From: Alphaproteobacteria bacterium
GTDB lineage: Bacteria > Pseudomonadota > Alphaproteobacteria > Sphingomonadales > Sphingomonadaceae
DNA: 40,795 nt
Assembly: GCA_030431875.1 (NCBI GenBank)
Contig: JAUIIG010000024.1
Location: 1-40,795, forward strand
Direction of reading: 5' to 3'
Shown here: positions 38,227-40,795 of the stretch, piece by piece
Layout: each line of letters opens with the position of its first letter
Numbering within the stretch: the first letter of the stretch is position 1
Notes under the pieces: generated by a model
What the model saw: only the letters and a program-made list of their open reading frames with translations
Database searches by the model: none
What the model was told of the DNA's origin: nothing
Position numbers and translations under genes: made by a program

Positions 38227-38751
38227 TCAATTGGCGCGATAGATGGTGATCACCACATGCGGCTCGGCAACGCTCGGGTCAAACCCCAGCGTGCCGATAT
38301 ACCCGCCCCGTGTAAGCCATTCGTAGTCGCCAAGCGGGACCTCGAATGCGGGGCTGGTACGGATGGGATCGGGCGCCCCCTCGCCGGGCGCAGGCATGCA
38401 AAGCGCTCCGGTATTGACGACGTTGATGATCACCCCGTCATCGGTGCGCAGGAAGTAATCGGCCACGATATCCGAGCAGCCATCCGAACGGTCGAGCTGC
38501 CAGTCCCAGCCCATCGGCAGGATCTCGCCGCGCATCCGCGGGCCTTCGAAGGTTCCGCCGGTGATCGGGATGATGCGGCGCACTCCGCGGGGGGTCTCCC
38601 CCACCTGGATTGCCTCGCCCAGCGTCACCACGGAACGATAGAGCAGTTCAAGGCCCGGCTCCGGCGCGGGAGCAGGTGGCGGCGTCTCTTCCTGCGCCAG
38701 GGCCGGCGTGGCGACCAACAGGCTCGCGGCAAGGATCATGGACTTTCGCAT
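38227..38751 (-). CDS. Secreted DUF3237 family protein
   Basis: A 174-residue exported protein with signal peptide MRKSMILAASLLVATPALAQ and a Pro-rich linker. It matches DUF3237: ELLYRSVVTLGEAIQVGETP, RIIPITGGTFEGPRMRGEIL, GWDWQLDRSDG and ADYFLRTDDGVIINVVNTG. DUF3237 proteins are small beta-rich proteins with unknown or ligand-binding roles. The start ATG 38749-38751 gives the signal peptide; an earlier in-frame start adds 13 residues without support. It begins 4 bases after the amidohydrolase stop, so both exported proteins are made from one transcript and may share a substrate in the periplasm. Confidence 0.85.
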   Translation of the reverse strand: MRKSMILAASLLVATPALAQEETPPPAPAPEPGLELLYRSVVTLGEAIQVGETPRGVRRIIPITGGTFEGPRMRGEILPMGWDWQLDRSDGCSDIVADYFLRTDDGVIINVVNTGALCMPAPGEGAPDPIRTSPAFEVPLGDYEWLTRGGYIGTLGFDPSVAEPHVVITIYRAN

Positions 38752-38755
38752 CAGG

Positions 38756-39745
38756 TTACTCCCGGTCGAGGCGCAGGAACCGCGCCGCATTGTTGTAGAG
38801 GATATCGCGTTTCTGTGCTGGCGACAGGTAGTCGGCGTTCTGGATGATGGAAACCGAATAGGCCATCAGCCCCGGCCAGCTGAGCTGGTCCGTGCCGAAC
38901 ATAACCCGGTCGCCAAAGCCTGCATCCACCAGCCGCTCTATGTAGCGGTTCACTTCCTCGATCGGATAGGACCAGATCAGGCCCGCCGTGTCGACATAGA
39001 CGTGGCTGTTGGCTTGCAGCAGGGCCAGCATGTTGTCGATCATCGGATAGCCTGCATGCATTACCTGCACCCGCAGGCGCGGATGGCGGGCGAGCATCTC
39101 TTCCAGCAGGAAGGGATCGCCCATCGATGCCCTGAAGCCCGGCATGGTGACATTGGCGCGGCCCGAACCGCCGGTGCCCATGTGGATCGCCACGGGTATG
39201 TCCAGTCGCTCGGCGAGCGCGAAGAAATCATCGACGATGGGATCGCTGGGCGACATGCCCGCGTATTGCAGGCCGATTTCGCCCATCACTTCGAACCCGC
39301 CGTCGGTGAACAGCATTTCCAGCCGCTGCAATTCTTCGGCGCGGTCGGTATCAGCGTCCATCGCAAAGCCGGTGCCCGCAATTACCCGGTCGGGGGCTGC
39401 CTCCTGGTAAGCGCGCACGCTGTCAGGATCGCCAAACACCACGGCGGTGACGTTTAGCCGCTCCATCTCTGCCACCACGTCGTTAAGGTATTCGCCCGGC
39501 TCGGCGGCATAGAGGCGCGGTGAACAGTCCTCTCCGGACCAGCCGAAAAAGCCCTCCTCCCCGTCTGCCGGATCGGAAGCGAGGAACTGCTGCGGATTGG
39601 GGCACAGCGGCGCGGTGCCGGGGCGGCTTTCCAGCTGCGAGTGGAAATGCACGTCGATAATCGGCGGCGGCGGATTGTCCTCCTGCGCAAACAGCGAAGC
39701 CGGAAGAAGCATAACAATCAGAGATGCAAAGCCGAACGCTCGCAT
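38756..39745 (-). CDS. Secreted amidohydrolase, TIM-barrel type 2
   Basis: A 329-residue exported metal-dependent hydrolase of the amidohydrolase_2 (ACMSD-like) type. A signal peptide (MRAFGFASLIVMLLPASLFA) precedes the metal-binding H33-F-H35 in IIDVHFHSQ. Further ligands are in VAIHMGTGG (His), VQVMHAGYP (His) and MFGTDQLSW (Asp). All positions needed for a metal centre are therefore present. The substrate may be a lactone, aromatic carboxylate or cyclic amide; it cannot be told. The ATG at 39743-39745 starts the signal peptide. The DUF3237 gene follows after 4 bases. Confidence 0.86.
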   Translation of the reverse strand: MRAFGFASLIVMLLPASLFAQEDNPPPPIIDVHFHSQLESRPGTAPLCPNPQQFLASDPADGEEGFFGWSGEDCSPRLYAAEPGEYLNDVVAEMERLNVTAVVFGDPDSVRAYQEAAPDRVIAGTGFAMDADTDRAEELQRLEMLFTDGGFEVMGEIGLQYAGMSPSDPIVDDFFALAERLDIPVAIHMGTGGSGRANVTMPGFRASMGDPFLLEEMLARHPRLRVQVMHAGYPMIDNMLALLQANSHVYVDTAGLIWSYPIEEVNRYIERLVDAGFGDRVMFGTDQLSWPGLMAYSVSIIQNADYLSPAQKRDILYNNAARFLRLDRE

Positions 39746-39767
39746 GCAAATATTCCTTTTTCTGAGA

Positions 39768-40091
39768 TCAGAGGACAAGCTCGACGATACCGCGAACGAC
39801 CAACGCGATCCCTCCAAATACAAGTGCCAGAGGCCAGAGGAAGATAAGCATGGCGTGCGACATAACCGCATCCTCCCCAGTAAATCTTGCTTCACTGGCT
39901 AGTGAATTGGTCCAGATCATCTTGAGCACGCCAGCCATTCCCAATCCAAGCGCCACGTAAATCAAGACCGCCACCAAGCGCGGAAACCACGGCGAAAAAG
40001 TCTCAATGGAATGCCAAACAACAACTGCACCGAGGACAACCGTGCCGATCACCACTAAGAGCACTAGGCTCTTCTTCTGCTCTGTATTCAT
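39768..40091 (-). CDS. Small integral membrane protein
   Basis: A 107-residue protein with three hydrophobic segments: LVLLVVIGTVVLGAVVVW, LVAVLIYVALGLGMAGVLK and MLIFLWPLALVFGGIALVV. A short polar N terminus (MNTEQKKS) precedes them. I do not recognise the family. The ATG at 40089-40091 was preferred over longer in-frame starts because GGGGGATCC lies just before it. It lies 22 bases upstream of the amidohydrolase on the same strand, which may extend that operon. The region is less GC-rich than its surroundings. Confidence 0.65.
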   Translation of the reverse strand: MNTEQKKSLVLLVVIGTVVLGAVVVWHSIETFSPWFPRLVAVLIYVALGLGMAGVLKMIWTNSLASEARFTGEDAVMSHAMLIFLWPLALVFGGIALVVRGIVELVL

Positions 40092-40211
40092 GGATCCCCC
40101 AATCTTGGGCGACAGGCATAATTTAATCACGTGCATGGTCAATGGCGGTCTCTGGTTGACGCAACGGTTGCCGCTTGCATTCGGGTGCAATTTCGCTATG
40201 TGCGCCCCTTC

Positions 40212-40238
40212 CCTGCCGCCGGATGCGTCCGGACGGGG
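40212..40238 (+). promoter_or_regulatory. Leader hairpin upstream of rpsF
   Basis: A stem-loop CCGGA-TGCG-TCCGG extended outward by CCG/CGG across a bulged A and by two more C:G pairs. It lies 77 bases before the rpsF start. In many bacteria rpsF mRNA leaders bind the S6:S18 complex for feedback; the known CCG-bulge motif is not clearly reproduced here, so regulation is only possible. Confidence 0.3.
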
Positions 40239-40314
40239 AAATCAAGAAAGCCGGAGGGGCCCCGCGATCCGCGCGGACAAGCCAGCGATCGGCATGGAGT
40301 GAAAGGAAGCGCAC

Positions 40315-40680
40315 ATGGCTCTCTACGAGCATGTTTTCCTCGCGCGTCAGGACCTGAGCCAGGCTCAGGTTGATGCGCTTGCAGCCAGCGCCACGGAAAT
40401 CGTGGAAGCGCAGGGCGGCAAGGTCGTGAAGACCGAGACCTGGGGCCTCAAGAGCCTCGCCTACAAGATCGACCGTAACCGCAAGGCGCATTTCGTCATG
40501 CTCAACATCGACGGCCCCGGCTCGTTGATTGCCGAGCTCGAGCGCCAGAACCGCATCAACGAAGACGTGATCCGCTGGCTCACCATCGCCGTGGAAGAGC
40601 ACGAAGACGGCCCGTCCGTGATGATGCGCAAGAATGACCGCGACCGTAAGCGTCGTTCCGACCGTGAGGAGCGCAACTGA
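40315..40680 (+). CDS. rpsF: 30S ribosomal protein S6
   Basis: bS6 pairs with bS18 in the platform of the small ribosomal subunit. The 121-residue protein is standard: [60 protein letters not shown] and [13 protein letters not shown], ending in a basic tail [16 protein letters not shown]. The ribosome site GAAAGGAAG precedes the ATG. The stop overlaps the rpsR start as TGATG, so S6 and S18 are translated together as usual; rplI normally follows outside the window. Confidence 0.98.
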   Translation: MALYEHVFLARQDLSQAQVDALAASATEIVEAQGGKVVKTETWGLKSLAYKIDRNRKAHFVMLNIDGPGSLIAELERQNRINEDVIRWLTIAVEEHEDGPSVMMRKNDRDRKRRSDREERN

Positions 40681-40795
40681 TGGCCCGTCCGTTCTATCGT
40701 CGCCGCAAGTCCTGCCCGTTCGCGGCCAAGGACGCCCCGCAGATCGACTACAAGGACACGCGCCTGCTGCAGGGCTTCATGTCCGAACGCGGCAA
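40680..40795 (+). CDS. rpsR: 30S ribosomal protein S18 (partial, runs off the edge)
   Basis: The first 38 codons of bS18, starting at the ATG that overlaps the rpsF stop (TGATG). The N-terminal sequence [20 protein letters not shown], followed by [18 protein letters not shown], is typical of alphaproteobacterial S18, including the cysteine in the RRKSCPF motif. The reading frame is open to the window end. It forms a complex with S6 encoded just upstream. Confidence 0.96.
   Translation, partial: MARPFYRRRKSCPFAAKDAPQIDYKDTRLLQGFMSERG

Overview
The window looks like chromosomal DNA of a GC-rich alphaproteobacterium, most likely Sphingomonadales and probably Erythrobacteraceae. The grounds are a large TonB-dependent receptor with typical sphingomonad loops, an UrcA family protein, the bamD-recN-ligA order known from alphaproteobacteria, TPR/2OG-oxygenase proteins, GGDEF-EAL-PilZ proteins and GC-rich palindromic intergenic repeats. 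This assignment rests on gene content and protein style, not on a database search.

Layout. 1-5.1 kb: the 3' end of an unidentified gene, then ligA and recN (coupled), a small PilZ gene on the opposite strand and bamD. 5.4-9.3 kb: a secreted UrcA protein with a strong terminator, then three genes joined by stop/start overlaps (2OG-Fe(II) oxygenase, TPR-2OG oxygenase, SAM methyltransferase) that converge on a TonB-dependent receptor (9.4-12.3 kb). 12.6-14.6 kb: a CmcJ/NvfI-type dioxygenase divergent from an O-methyltransferase, with a perfect inverted repeat between them. 14.6-18.5 kb is the accessory part: a multi-hairpin element with terminal inverted repeats, a helix-turn-helix gene plus a small ORF, a pair of GC-rich palindromes, and an AT-richer three-gene operon. 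That operon encodes a nucleotidyltransferase-fold protein, an uncharacterised protein with a GSFGFVLEE motif, and an EVE/PUA-like plus HNH nuclease.

18.6-40.8 kb is mostly core: lepA, two tandem paralogous c-di-GMP enzymes, an adrenodoxin-type ferredoxin reductase, dnaN with a small membrane protein, an SGNH protein, fabG, a beta-propeller lipoprotein, two secreted paralogs behind fabD, LD-carboxypeptidase divergent from an Mpl-like Mur ligase (peptidoglycan recycling), a DUF808 membrane protein, a secreted amidohydrolase with a DUF3237 partner, a small membrane protein, and rpsF with the start of rpsR.

The best candidate for an undescribed system is the three-gene operon at 16062-18503. It combines a potentially active nucleotidyltransferase, a conserved partner of unknown function and a nuclease whose architecture resembles modification-dependent restriction enzymes. 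Second-line candidates are the oxygenase/methyltransferase loci around the TonB receptor and the repeat-bracketed helix-turn-helix gene.
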